A stretch of DNA of 64,000 nucleotides from contig CALFUT010000048.1 in NCBI GenBank assembly GCA_937929805.1, forward strand, positions 27,115-91,114. Reading direction: 5' to 3'. Within the stretch, counting starts at the first letter, position 1; every line of letters starts with the position of its first letter. The notes under the pieces are model-generated. The model was not told the DNA's origin. It saw only the letters and a program-made list of their open reading frames with translations, and searched no databases. The position numbers were made by a program, and so were the translations under genes. Shown piece after piece: positions 8,198 through 16,994 of this stretch. The DNA comes from an uncultured Pirellulaceae bacterium (GTDB taxonomy: Bacteria > Planctomycetota > Planctomycetia > Pirellulales > Pirellulaceae).

Positions 8198-10363
8198 TCA
8201 CTTCGCGGCGGACTCGGATGCTGAATCTTTCGATCCGTCGGTGGCAGAGCCGTTGTTCCCACTGCTGTCAGACTTTACGCCGTTGGTTTCAGAAGCGTTA
8301 GATTCCGGGTTCGAGTCCGAGGCTTTTGAGTCGCCGCTTTTTTCCCGTCGTGGTGGAAGTTCCGCTTCACGTTCTGTGTGCACCGAAGGACCGATTAGAT
8401 CAGCGATCTGATGACGATCAAGCTCTTCTTGCTCGACCAAACCGTCGGTGATCGCTTGCAGGTTGTCACGATGCTTTTCTAAGAGTTCAATCGCACTCTT
8501 GGCGGCAGCTTCCAGAATCAGATGGACTTCTTCATCGATGACTTCCATTGTGTGTTCGCTGAACTGGCGACTCTTGTGCATCTCACGTCCGAGGAATGGA
8601 TCGTCGTCGGTCATTTTGTAGCTGACTGGGCCTAAGCGATCGCTCATGCCCCAGTGCGTGACCATCCGACGAGCCATCGAAGTTGCTCGTTCCAAGTCGT
8701 TCTCGGCTCCGACGGTCAGCTCGTCATAAATGATTTGCTCCGCAGCGCGACCGGCAAGCAGCACGACTAGGTTGTCACGAAGTTCCTGCTCGGACATGTT
8801 CATCCGATCTTCGTCGTGCACCATCTGGGTCACGCCCAAAGCCTGCCCGCGTGGGATCACGGTAACTTTGTGAACCGGGCTGGCTCCTTCAAGGAACCAC
8901 GCCGCAATCGTGTGACCGGCTTCGTGGTAGGCAGTGCGTTCTTTTTCTTTGGCCGTCAGTACTTCTTCTCGCGCGGCGCCCATTAGGACTTTGTCGTGAG
9001 CGTAGTAGAAATCTTCCATTTCGACCTTGGTCTTGTTTTTACGCGCGGCCCAAAGAGCGGCTTCGTTGACCAAGTTCTTAATGTCTGCGCCGGTCATGCC
9101 CGCGGTGGCTTGAGCCATGACTTCAAGTTTTACATCGGGGCCAAGAGGCACCTCGCGCACGTGGACTTTGAAAATTGCCAGTCGACCGGTTTTGGTTGGG
9201 CGGCTGACGGTGACGTGCCGATCAAAACGTCCCGGGCGCAACAAAGCGGGGTCCAGAATGTCGGGCCGGTTGGTTGCCGCAAGGATAATGACTGAGTCAC
9301 TGCCTTGGAATCCGTCCATTTCACCAAGAATCTGGTTAAGCGTTTGCTCGCGCTCGTCGTGTCCGCCACCTAAGCCCGCACCACGTTGGCGGCCGACGGC
9401 ATCAATTTCGTCGATGAAAATGATCGCGGGCGATTGAGCCTTCGCGGTCGCGAATAGATCGCGAACTCGGCTGGCTCCAACACCAACAAACATTTGAATG
9501 AACTCACTACCGTTGACGGAGAAGTAAGGCACTTCTGCTTCGCCCGCGACGGCGCGAGCGAGCAACGTCTTACCGGTTCCCGGTGGTCCAATCAGCAACG
9601 CACCCTTGGGGACTCGGCCACCCAGTCGTTGGAATTTGGATGGATCACGCAGGAAGTCAACGATCTCGCCGAGGTCGGCTTTGACGTTCTCTAACCCGGC
9701 CACGTCCTTAAACGTGATCGGCTGCTCCATTGATTCATATTTTTTGGCAGGGCTTTTGGAAAAGTTCGACAGGAAACCGCCGCCACCCATCATCTGGTTC
9801 TGAGAACGCCGTAGGAACAGGAACATGTACAACAACGATCCGATCAATGCGAACATCAGGATCGTGCCCAGCACGTCAAGGAAGTTGCTCGGCTGAGCAC
9901 TTGAGATGCTTTTAACTCCCGCTTTCTCCAGTTCCGTGCTGATGCGATCACGAGTTCGTTCGTTGTCGGGCAGTTCGACCCTAAATCTCTGTTGCAGCTT
10001 TACCGATGGATCCGGCTGAGTCAGTTTGCCGTCTTTGTAGGTTGGCTCAGGATCGGGAATCACCGTGAATAATCCGGTGGCTCCTTCTGGTGTCAAAGTG
10101 ACGTTTTCGATCAACGGCATGATGGGCTCGCCATCGTCGCCTAGGATGGGCTTGCCATTAAAATCTTGGCCTTTGATCAACTTTTGGAAATAGCCGTAGG
10201 AGATCGTCGACTGCTTGTTGTTTTGAAAGTTGACGACCAGAAAAACGAGCAGCCCGGCCAAAATCAAAAGCGGCACCAAGTAATTGGTGTTCTTGATTGG
10301 GGACCCGTCGGATTCCGTCTGTTTATTTTGAGAAGAACTATCTGGTTTTGATTCTTTATTCAT
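8198..10363 (-). CDS. ftsH: ATP-dependent zinc metalloprotease FtsH
   Basis: FtsH is a membrane-anchored hexameric AAA protease that degrades misfolded and regulatory membrane proteins. Visible in order: a first membrane helix (about residues 28-47), an extracytoplasmic domain, a second membrane helix (about 165-184), the Walker A motif GPPGTGKT (259-266), Walker B IIFIDEID, the second region of homology around [19 protein letters not shown], the zinc motif HEAGH (480-484) and the third zinc ligand in AENDLERA (D556). All catalytic residues are present. The last 60 or so residues are a Ser/Asp/Glu-rich low-complexity tail. It is transcribed alone, convergent with the upstream-coordinate gene. 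Confidence 0.97.
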   Translation of the reverse strand: MNKESKPDSSSQNKQTESDGSPIKNTNYLVPLLILAGLLVFLVVNFQNNKQSTISYGYFQKLIKGQDFNGKPILGDDGEPIMPLIENVTLTPEGATGLFTVIPDPEPTYKDGKLTQPDPSVKLQQRFRVELPDNERTRDRISTELEKAGVKSISSAQPSNFLDVLGTILMFALIGSLLYMFLFLRRSQNQMMGGGGFLSNFSKSPAKKYESMEQPITFKDVAGLENVKADLGEIVDFLRDPSKFQRLGGRVPKGALLIGPPGTGKTLLARAVAGEAEVPYFSVNGSEFIQMFVGVGASRVRDLFATAKAQSPAIIFIDEIDAVGRQRGAGLGGGHDEREQTLNQILGEMDGFQGSDSVIILAATNRPDILDPALLRPGRFDRHVTVSRPTKTGRLAIFKVHVREVPLGPDVKLEVMAQATAGMTGADIKNLVNEAALWAARKNKTKVEMEDFYYAHDKVLMGAAREEVLTAKEKERTAYHEAGHTIAAWFLEGASPVHKVTVIPRGQALGVTQMVHDEDRMNMSEQELRDNLVVLLAGRAAEQIIYDELTVGAENDLERATSMARRMVTHWGMSDRLGPVSYKMTDDDPFLGREMHKSRQFSEHTMEVIDEEVHLILEAAAKSAIELLEKHRDNLQAITDGLVEQEELDRHQIADLIGPSVHTEREAELPPRREKSGDSKASDSNPESNASETNGVKSDSSGNNGSATDGSKDSASESAAK

Positions 10364-10870
10364 TAGGCCTGTGCCTGAACGCCGACGTGGCGATGCAGTT
10401 GGGTCGGATAGGTTTTGTTGAACGTTTCAGAGGCGGAAGCGAGGAGGTTCAAAGCGTTTGGTTTTACGCTGTGTCGTTCCATGACAACCTTCAGCCTGTC
10501 CTTGAGCGTTTTTCTCGGGTGCCTTGCGGGATTGAAACCACTGTCGAGGTACTCGCAACTCAAAGACCGAAAATTGTAGCCCACGCTTCACATTCTGGCG
10601 ACGTGTGATGGTATTACCGCGAAGAATGCCGATTTATTCAACCGGAATAACGCACACAAATGCGACACCCGAGCGAATCGGGCCATCTCAGAGTTGCATT
10701 TTTTGGGGCGCGTCTGCGGAATTTTGTCGGTGGACATTCAGTTGCACCTGATTCATCAGCCATTTCACTACCTCATTTTTGTAAGGTTCAATGCGATCGG
10801 GCTAATCGTCGGTTGAAGAAACTCTAAAGTACAAACGCGAAAGTTCGTGAGAAAGTTCAAACAATTGCTG
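10364..10870. other. 507-bp gap between ftsH and recQ
   Basis: Short open frames exist on both strands, but none has a recognisable product or ribosome binding site. It presumably holds the ftsH promoter and the recQ 3' end. I see no hairpin terminator or repeat in it. Confidence 0.4.
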
Positions 10871-13639
10871 TCACTTCTGGCGACAGGCGAGAAACAGCAA
10901 CAGCTCATGAGCCGTGACGCCGGCCGGCAATTTGCTCAAAAGCCCTGCGGGACGCTGGTCCGAATGCTGGTCCACGAATTGGTTTAGGAACGTCTGTTTG
11001 GTGCTTGACAGCACCCAGCCCGGTTCGACCTGCAGCTGGTCCTCTGCCGCGCGAACCGCGTGTTCGAGAACCGTGTCGGCGTCCAAGTTGCGAACCTGCT
11101 GAATCTGGTCCACCGAGTACCCCTCCGAGAGCAGTTTCCAAGTCCAGTAGAAGCTGGGTTTGGCGGTTGAGGAAGCGGCCGAATCAAGCCGCTCGATCGC
11201 ATTCGTGCCGGCCAAGGCCGTGGCATGTTCATCAATTCCCGGCGAGGAATCTGCCTTTGCAGAGAGTTCGTCCATCGAACGAAGCGGCTCTACGGGGGCG
11301 GCGGCCGTTTGGTTCAAGTCGATCTGCGAATTCGACTCAATGAATGGAGTTGATTCAGCTTGATGCGTCTCGACGGCACCAGAATCGAAATGCGTTTCGG
11401 ATTCGTGCACCCCGTTCTTGTTTGGCGGAGCGTCATCTTCCGAGGCGTCTGAATCAGCTTGATTCGAATCAGGTTGATCGCTCGAGCCTGCAGCGTCGGC
11501 GTGCACTTTGCTAACGTGAGGCGCTTTGCCTCGCAAACGCGAGGTAAGCGTGCGGACAAGCAAGTCGGGCATCATTGAGGGCATGTCGGCGGGCAGTTTA
11601 CCGGCCATCAGTTCAGTGCCCGATTCAGATATTTGGACCGTCGGTCGAAACTTGGTGGTCTCGACTTGATCGATGAAGCCTTGGCTGATCAGAAACTCCA
11701 TCAGCTGCGTGACGTCCGTCTGGCGGAGCTGCTTAAGTAATCCAAACGTGCTTAGGCGATCGAGGCCCAACTGCTTTACTTTTTTGTTTGCGGACCCGGT
11801 CAGCATCTGTGCGATCAGAGTTTTACCGAGTCGACCATGCGTCCGAGCCGTTCCACTGAGGGCGACTTGGGCCGCGTACAGGCAGGCGTTCGACGCCGGG
11901 GTCGTTTTGCCGGCTTCGATCAGTTTTGTTTTAGGCCGCGAGCCACAGTTGTCGCAGTTTTGGCATCGCTTGCGGTCCGGGTCGCCAAAGTACTCCAGAA
12001 TTTCCAGCTGACGGCAACGTTTCGTGGTCGCCAGACTGATAACGCGCTGCAGTTTTTCGTATTCCGACTTTTGTCTTCGTTCCAGTTCGTCAAAATCGAT
12101 GTTCAACTGATGAAATGGCTTCTTTCGATCGACCACGTGAACCGCTCGACCGCGAAACGGGGGAATGTAGTTGACGGCCGGCAGTTTCGTCAGTTCGCGG
12201 ATGGCTCGTTTGACCGAATCCCACTTCATGCCAAGATCGTCGGCGAATTTTTGAGGCTGAAACAGCACGCGTTCGCCGCGAAACGAGCCTACCAATTGTT
12301 CCAGTCCACGCATCACGTGACGGCGAGTCCTTGCGTCGCGGGGCAATAGGTCAATCAGCGTATGCATGTCGGAGTCGATGCGAATGCCGGCTGAGTTTTG
12401 CCGGGAATCCAATCGCTCGATCGCGCCTGCTTTTTCCAGCAGCGCCTCGCAGGTTCCGATGCCGGAAGTCCCCAACGATAAGCCCAAGTCGTCCTTAATT
12501 TCTTGAAGCGTCATCTCGATCGGATCGCTGGGAATGCCTCGCAGGTATTCGTAGACCTCACGAATGGTGTCTTTGGACGGGTACGAGTTCTCGATGAAGA
12601 ACTCTTGAATAAATTTATCCTGAAACGAGTACAGCATCAGGCATTCGGACGGATTGCCATCACGCCCTGCTCTACCCGCTTCTTGGTAATACGCCTCGAT
12701 GCTACCGGGCAGGTTGTAGTGGACAACAAAACGTAGATCGGCTTTGTCGATTCCCATCCCAAAGGCGTTGGTCGCCACGATGACTTCGATTTCGCCCGAC
12801 ATGAAGCGTTCTTGAACCTTACGGCGTTGGTCCGAAGGCAGACCGGCGTGATAGAACGCGAAGCGGCGGTTGACTTCTTCACCCAGAAGCTCGACCAAGT
12901 GCTCACAATTCTTACGGGTAGACGCGTAGATGATTCCGCAGCCCGGGTGAGTTTTCAGAAACTCGACCAGTTGATCGTCTTTCTCCGCATTGCCGTTGGG
13001 CGAGTTGACTCGAAGGCACAAATTTTCACGCGCGAAGCCGGTCACAAATCGCGAGGGCTGGTCGAGTTCCAGAATGTCGACGATGTCTTGCTGAACTAAC
13101 GTTGTCGCGGTAGCAGTGAGTGCGACGGTTTGAGGGTTGCCGATTCGTTTGCGAAAGTTGCCAAGGCGAGCGTAGTCGGGTCGAAAGTCGTGCCCCCACT
13201 GGCTGATGCAGTGAGCTTCATCGACGGCCAGCAGTTGAACATGAATCCGATTAACCGCTCGCATGAACGAGTTACTGCGCAAACGCTCGGGGGCGATGTA
13301 AATCAGTTTGTATTTCCCGGCGATCATTTCGCCGATGCGAGCCTGCTGCTGTTCGGGGGTCAGCGAGCTATTGATGAAGGTCGCCGGGATGTCTCGATCG
13401 AGTAGCGATTGCACTTGATCGGTCATCAACGCAATGAGCGGACTGATGACGATGGTGACACCGTCTCGCGCGATGGTTGGCAGTTGGAAGCAGAGGCTTT
13501 TCCCGCCTCCGGTGGGCATGATGCACAGTGTGTCCTTGCCCGCCATGACGGCATCAATCACCTGCTTCTGCCCGCGACGAAATTCCTTCAACCCAAAATT
13601 CCCAAGCCAGCGTTCAGGTTGGATTGAGTTGGCCGTCAT
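10871..13639 (-). CDS. recQ: RecQ-family ATP-dependent DNA helicase with a long C-terminal extension
   Basis: RecQ unwinds DNA 3'-5' in recombination and fork repair. The core has motif I (MPTGGGKSLCFQLP), the DEAH box (LLAVDEAHCISQWGHDFRPDY split over residues about 138-158), and motifs V/VI (VATNAFGMGIDKAD and YYQEAGRAGRDG). The zinc-binding module has cysteines in KRCRQLEILEYFGD and RCQNCDNCGS. An RQC-type winged helix follows near GFIDQVETTKFRPTVQ. A Ser/Asp/Glu-rich linker of about 150 residues then leads to a terminal helical domain (LLSEGYSVDQIQQVRNLDADT) that resembles the HTH domain found at the end of some RecQ proteins. At 922 residues it is longer than E. coli RecQ (about 610). 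Divergent from the ABC ATPase gene. Confidence 0.95.
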   Translation of the reverse strand: MTANSIQPERWLGNFGLKEFRRGQKQVIDAVMAGKDTLCIMPTGGGKSLCFQLPTIARDGVTIVISPLIALMTDQVQSLLDRDIPATFINSSLTPEQQQARIGEMIAGKYKLIYIAPERLRSNSFMRAVNRIHVQLLAVDEAHCISQWGHDFRPDYARLGNFRKRIGNPQTVALTATATTLVQQDIVDILELDQPSRFVTGFARENLCLRVNSPNGNAEKDDQLVEFLKTHPGCGIIYASTRKNCEHLVELLGEEVNRRFAFYHAGLPSDQRRKVQERFMSGEIEVIVATNAFGMGIDKADLRFVVHYNLPGSIEAYYQEAGRAGRDGNPSECLMLYSFQDKFIQEFFIENSYPSKDTIREVYEYLRGIPSDPIEMTLQEIKDDLGLSLGTSGIGTCEALLEKAGAIERLDSRQNSAGIRIDSDMHTLIDLLPRDARTRRHVMRGLEQLVGSFRGERVLFQPQKFADDLGMKWDSVKRAIRELTKLPAVNYIPPFRGRAVHVVDRKKPFHQLNIDFDELERRQKSEYEKLQRVISLATTKRCRQLEILEYFGDPDRKRCQNCDNCGSRPKTKLIEAGKTTPASNACLYAAQVALSGTARTHGRLGKTLIAQMLTGSANKKVKQLGLDRLSTFGLLKQLRQTDVTQLMEFLISQGFIDQVETTKFRPTVQISESGTELMAGKLPADMPSMMPDLLVRTLTSRLRGKAPHVSKVHADAAGSSDQPDSNQADSDASEDDAPPNKNGVHESETHFDSGAVETHQAESTPFIESNSQIDLNQTAAAPVEPLRSMDELSAKADSSPGIDEHATALAGTNAIERLDSAASSTAKPSFYWTWKLLSEGYSVDQIQQVRNLDADTVLEHAVRAAEDQLQVEPGWVLSSTKQTFLNQFVDQHSDQRPAGLLSKLPAGVTAHELLLFLACRQK

Positions 13640-13842
13640 GAATCTGTGGGCTGTTTGTTGGGATGTGGGACCAAGTTTGAGGGAAAGCCGAAGTCAATCG
13701 AAACAAATAGCGTAACGTTGTGTGTGCCGGGTGTAAGCGTTTTTTCTGAACGGGCTAATTTGCGGTCAACGACATTGTAGGCCGTTCCGATGAAACTTAA
13801 CAGCAACGCCCGCTCGACGGTCGATTTAGCTATAATCAAGCT

Positions 13843-14574
13843 ATGATTTCAATCCAGAATCTTTCTAAAACCTACCGCACGGGGAAAGTCCGAGTCGAGG
13901 CGGTGCGCAGTGTGTCGTTTTCCGCTCAAGCGGGAGAGGTTTACGGATTGCTGGGGCCAAATGGGGCTGGCAAGACGACGACGATGCGGATGATTCTGGG
14001 GTTGCTGCCGCCCGACGAAGGCTGGGCAGAAATCGGCGGAATTCGTTCGGATGTTGATGCAGATGGTGTCAAGCGGCAGGTTGGATTTGTTTCGGCGTCG
14101 GCGGGAGTCTACCAATGGCTGACTGCCCGAGAAATGCTGACCTTTTTCGGCGATATTTACTCGATGCCATCCGCCCTAATCGACGAGCGGTTGGACGAAC
14201 TGGCGGAGCTGTTGCAGCTAACTGAGTTTCTTGATCAACGATGTTCAACGCTTAGTACAGGGCAACGGCAGCGGATCAATCTGGCGAGAGCTCTGCTGCA
14301 CGATCCCCCAGTGATGCTGCTGGATGAGCCTACGTTGGGGTTGGACGTTGTGGGGAGTCAAGTCATTTTCAACTATATCGACTTGTTGAAGAGTCAGGGG
14401 AAAGCCATCATCATGTGTACCCATCGTCTTGAGCAGGCGCAGGGGGTTTGCAGTCGGTTTGGTTTGCTGCACCGGGGCGAGATGATTCACGATGGAAACC
14501 TTGCCGAGTTGCAGCAGGAAACCGGACGCGAAAATCTGGTCGACATGTTCATTAATTTGTTGAATCCTGCTTGA
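13843..14574 (+). CDS. ABC transporter ATPase, NatA-like
   Basis: Complete ABC nucleotide-binding protein: Walker A GPNGAGKTT, Q-loop region, signature LSTGQRQRINLARAL, Walker B VMLLDEPTLGLD and the switch histidine in CTHRLEQAQ. It is followed 28 bases later by a permease whose ABC-2 part resembles NatB, so the two likely form one exporter. NatAB in Bacillus exports sodium, but related pairs export other compounds. The gene order and the protease domain on the partner do not settle the substrate. Confidence 0.92.
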   Translation: MISIQNLSKTYRTGKVRVEAVRSVSFSAQAGEVYGLLGPNGAGKTTTMRMILGLLPPDEGWAEIGGIRSDVDADGVKRQVGFVSASAGVYQWLTAREMLTFFGDIYSMPSALIDERLDELAELLQLTEFLDQRCSTLSTGQRQRINLARALLHDPPVMLLDEPTLGLDVVGSQVIFNYIDLLKSQGKAIIMCTHRLEQAQGVCSRFGLLHRGEMIHDGNLAELQQETGRENLVDMFINLLNPA

Positions 14575-14602
14575 AAGTTTAAAACGGCACCAGAGTCTGA
14601 CT

Positions 14603-16855
14603 GTGAACCAACAACCCACTTCTTATAACCCAGTGCGCCCCTTTTCATGGTGGCGTCTGGCCTCCAAAGAGCTGCGTGAAACGCTGCGTGATCGGAGGAC
14701 GATTATCACCTTGGTGCTGATGCCGCTGTTGGTGTACCCGATTCTTAGTCTGATTTTTCGCACGTTTCTGCTTTCAAACGCGGAGGCTTTGGGAGCGGGA
14801 CAGCCTCTTCAGTACAGCATCGTCTGCTTTTCGGAAAACGGCAGCCAAGCGCTTGCAAACGTTCTTGGGCCGGTCGGTGCCCGGATGACTCAGATGGACG
14901 ATCAGATTCGAAAAGAAAACGGTCAGGACAACAACGTTACCGCATTTTCCAGAAGCAATGTTCCGCTTGCGCGTTTTCATGAACACCAGTGGCAGTTTCT
15001 CGATGATAAGTCAAAAGCTGAAATGATTTCGGTGGTTGAGTCTGGGCAGGCTGACGTAGGACTTGTCGTGACGCCGGGTTCACCACAAACGGGGCCGCTG
15101 GGAACCGTCCAGATGTTTACTCGGCCAGACGGTCGCTCGCAGGATGCTGCCAACTATTTGCGTGGCCGATTAAATGAGTTAACGGCGTACCAGAACGCAC
15201 AACAATTGGCGCGGGCGGGACTGGCTCCTCGACCCATGCTGGAGTTCGACAACGACGTGTTGATGGACTCGATTAGTGGGCCCAGCAATTCGAAGGCGAA
15301 GTCATTTTCGTTGGCTTCGCTGGTTCCTTTGATCTTGGTGCTGATGACGATCACGGGAGCGGTTTATCCGGCGATTGATTTGACCGCGGGCGAGCGTGAA
15401 AGGGGTACATTGGAGACGCTGATGGCGGCCCCGATTCCCAGAGCCAGCATTCTGATGTCCAAATTTGTGGCGGTGTTGTCCGTTGCCGTGATGACGGCGA
15501 TGCTAAATTTGGTCGGTATGGCGGCCACGATCTGGACGTTTCAGTTGGATCAGTTTTTGCCGGGGGATGCCTCGTTTACCACGCTGACGATGGCAAAGGT
15601 TCTGGGGCTGTTGGTGCTGTTCGCGGCATTTTTCTCGGCGGTGCTATTGGCGGTGACCAGTTACGCGAAAAGCTTTAAGGAAGCTCAGGCTTATCTTGTC
15701 CCGATCATTTTGCTGTCGTTGGGGCCGGGATTGATGGCGATGTTTCCGGGGTTGGAGTTGGCGGGCACGCTGGCGATCACCCCCATGATGAACATTCTGT
15801 TGCTGGCTCGTGACGTGATCGAAAACACGGTCCAGGTAGTTCCGGCACTGGTTGCGATTTCCTCGACGGCTCTTTATGCGGGCGTGGCGATTTGGGTTGC
15901 GGCTCGAACCTTTGGTTCGTCCTCGATGCTCTACTCCAATCAAGGTAGTGTGTCAGAGCTGTTTCAACGACCTGACGGAATCAGTCGTACGCTTCAGCCA
16001 GCCGCGGCGCTGGGATGTATGGCTTTATTGTTTCCAGTTAATTTTGTGATGATTGGTGTGCTGGGACGATTGTCGACCGATACGAGTGCTGACCTTGCGG
16101 CACGGTTTACCATCATGGGCGCGTTTACAGTTCTTGCATTTGTGGCGATTCCTTATCTGATCGCGTCTCATCAGCGAGCGAACCTGTCCGAGGTATTTGG
16201 TTTGAAAATGCCTCGGTACGTTTATTTGGCGATTGGATTGGTCCTCGGACTGACGTTGTGGCCATTGGTTGCAAGCTTGATTGAATTTTACGGGCGACTG
16301 GGTGGTGAAGCGGCTCACGCGGCTTGGCAGAAAAGCTTGGTGGCGGAAACATCGGACTTGATCGGCAAGATTCGTAAGGTGTCGCCCGTCACGATTGCGA
16401 TTTTTCTGTCGCTTGTGCCGGCGTTTTGCGAGGAATTCTTTTTTCGTGGCATGCTGATGCGGTCGCTATCCCGTTGGCGGGCAGCAACGTTTGCGATTGC
16501 GTTTTCGGCGGTTGTGTTCGGACTGTTTCATGTTCTCTCTAACAGCGTGATTGCTCTGGACCGCTTGCTTCCGACGACCATGGTTGGCTTGGTGCTGGGT
16601 TATTTGGCTTGGAAATCGGATTCAATTCTTCCAGGCGTGATTCTGCATTCGTTCCACAACGCGGTGGTGGTGTTTCTTGGTTACTATCAACCCAGATTGC
16701 AAAAGTTTGAATGGTTTCCCGACGAATCGCAATCGATGCCGTGGACTTGGGTCGCGGTGTCTGGGGGCTGTGCCGCGATTGCGATGCTGTTGCTGTTTCG
16801 AATGAAAGTTGATTCCGGTCAAGAAGACGAGCGCAAATTGGAAGTGTCTCGTTGA
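14603..16855 (+). CDS. ABC-2 (NatB-like) permease fused to a CPBP intramembrane protease
   Basis: The start is GTG. Residues 1 to about 460 form the permease: a membrane helix near 34-58, an extracytoplasmic domain, then a block of hydrophobic helices beginning at SLASLVPLILVLMTITGAVYP. Residues about 475-735 add more helices and a CPBP (CAAX protease and bacteriocin-processing) domain with its motifs: EEFFFR (E610, E611, R615), FGLFHVL with a conserved H, and LHSFHNAVV with H and N. CPBP proteins are membrane-embedded proteases related to Rce1. The fusion suggests that export and processing of a substrate, or of the transporter itself, are linked. It lies directly behind the ABC ATPase gene. 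Confidence 0.9.
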   Translation: MNQQPTSYNPVRPFSWWRLASKELRETLRDRRTIITLVLMPLLVYPILSLIFRTFLLSNAEALGAGQPLQYSIVCFSENGSQALANVLGPVGARMTQMDDQIRKENGQDNNVTAFSRSNVPLARFHEHQWQFLDDKSKAEMISVVESGQADVGLVVTPGSPQTGPLGTVQMFTRPDGRSQDAANYLRGRLNELTAYQNAQQLARAGLAPRPMLEFDNDVLMDSISGPSNSKAKSFSLASLVPLILVLMTITGAVYPAIDLTAGERERGTLETLMAAPIPRASILMSKFVAVLSVAVMTAMLNLVGMAATIWTFQLDQFLPGDASFTTLTMAKVLGLLVLFAAFFSAVLLAVTSYAKSFKEAQAYLVPIILLSLGPGLMAMFPGLELAGTLAITPMMNILLLARDVIENTVQVVPALVAISSTALYAGVAIWVAARTFGSSSMLYSNQGSVSELFQRPDGISRTLQPAAALGCMALLFPVNFVMIGVLGRLSTDTSADLAARFTIMGAFTVLAFVAIPYLIASHQRANLSEVFGLKMPRYVYLAIGLVLGLTLWPLVASLIEFYGRLGGEAAHAAWQKSLVAETSDLIGKIRKVSPVTIAIFLSLVPAFCEEFFFRGMLMRSLSRWRAATFAIAFSAVVFGLFHVLSNSVIALDRLLPTTMVGLVLGYLAWKSDSILPGVILHSFHNAVVVFLGYYQPRLQKFEWFPDESQSMPWTWVAVSGGCAAIAMLLLFRMKVDSGQEDERKLEVSR

Positions 16856-16920
16856 CTGACGTGGGAATGGCACTCCATGATCGGTGGATGGTTTTGCCTG
16901 TCTTTGTAACTTGGGAAGTG

Positions 16921-16994
16921 AGCCACAGATGTACACGGATTCACACAGATTGAGGCACGCAAGAATCTGTGTCGATCTGTGTCAAGCCGTGGCT
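16921..16994. repeat. Palindromic dispersed repeat overlapping a gene start
   Basis: Two 31-base arms (16921-16951 and 16964-16994) are inverted copies matching at 24 of 31 positions around a 12-base spacer. Each arm starts AGCCAC and ends ACACAGATT. The sequence resembles the CCACAGATGAACACAGAT type of intergenic repeat that I recall from many environmental bacterial genomes. Here it covers the predicted 5' end of the downstream coding region. Confidence 0.75.

Noticed and set aside
7980..8411. A 143-residue plus-strand frame over the ftsH 3' end
   Set aside because: Antisense to the Ser/Asp-rich FtsH tail; no family resemblance.
11837..12349. A 170-residue plus-strand frame inside recQ
   Set aside because: Shadow of the recQ coding strand in an antisense frame; the RecQ motifs define the true frame.
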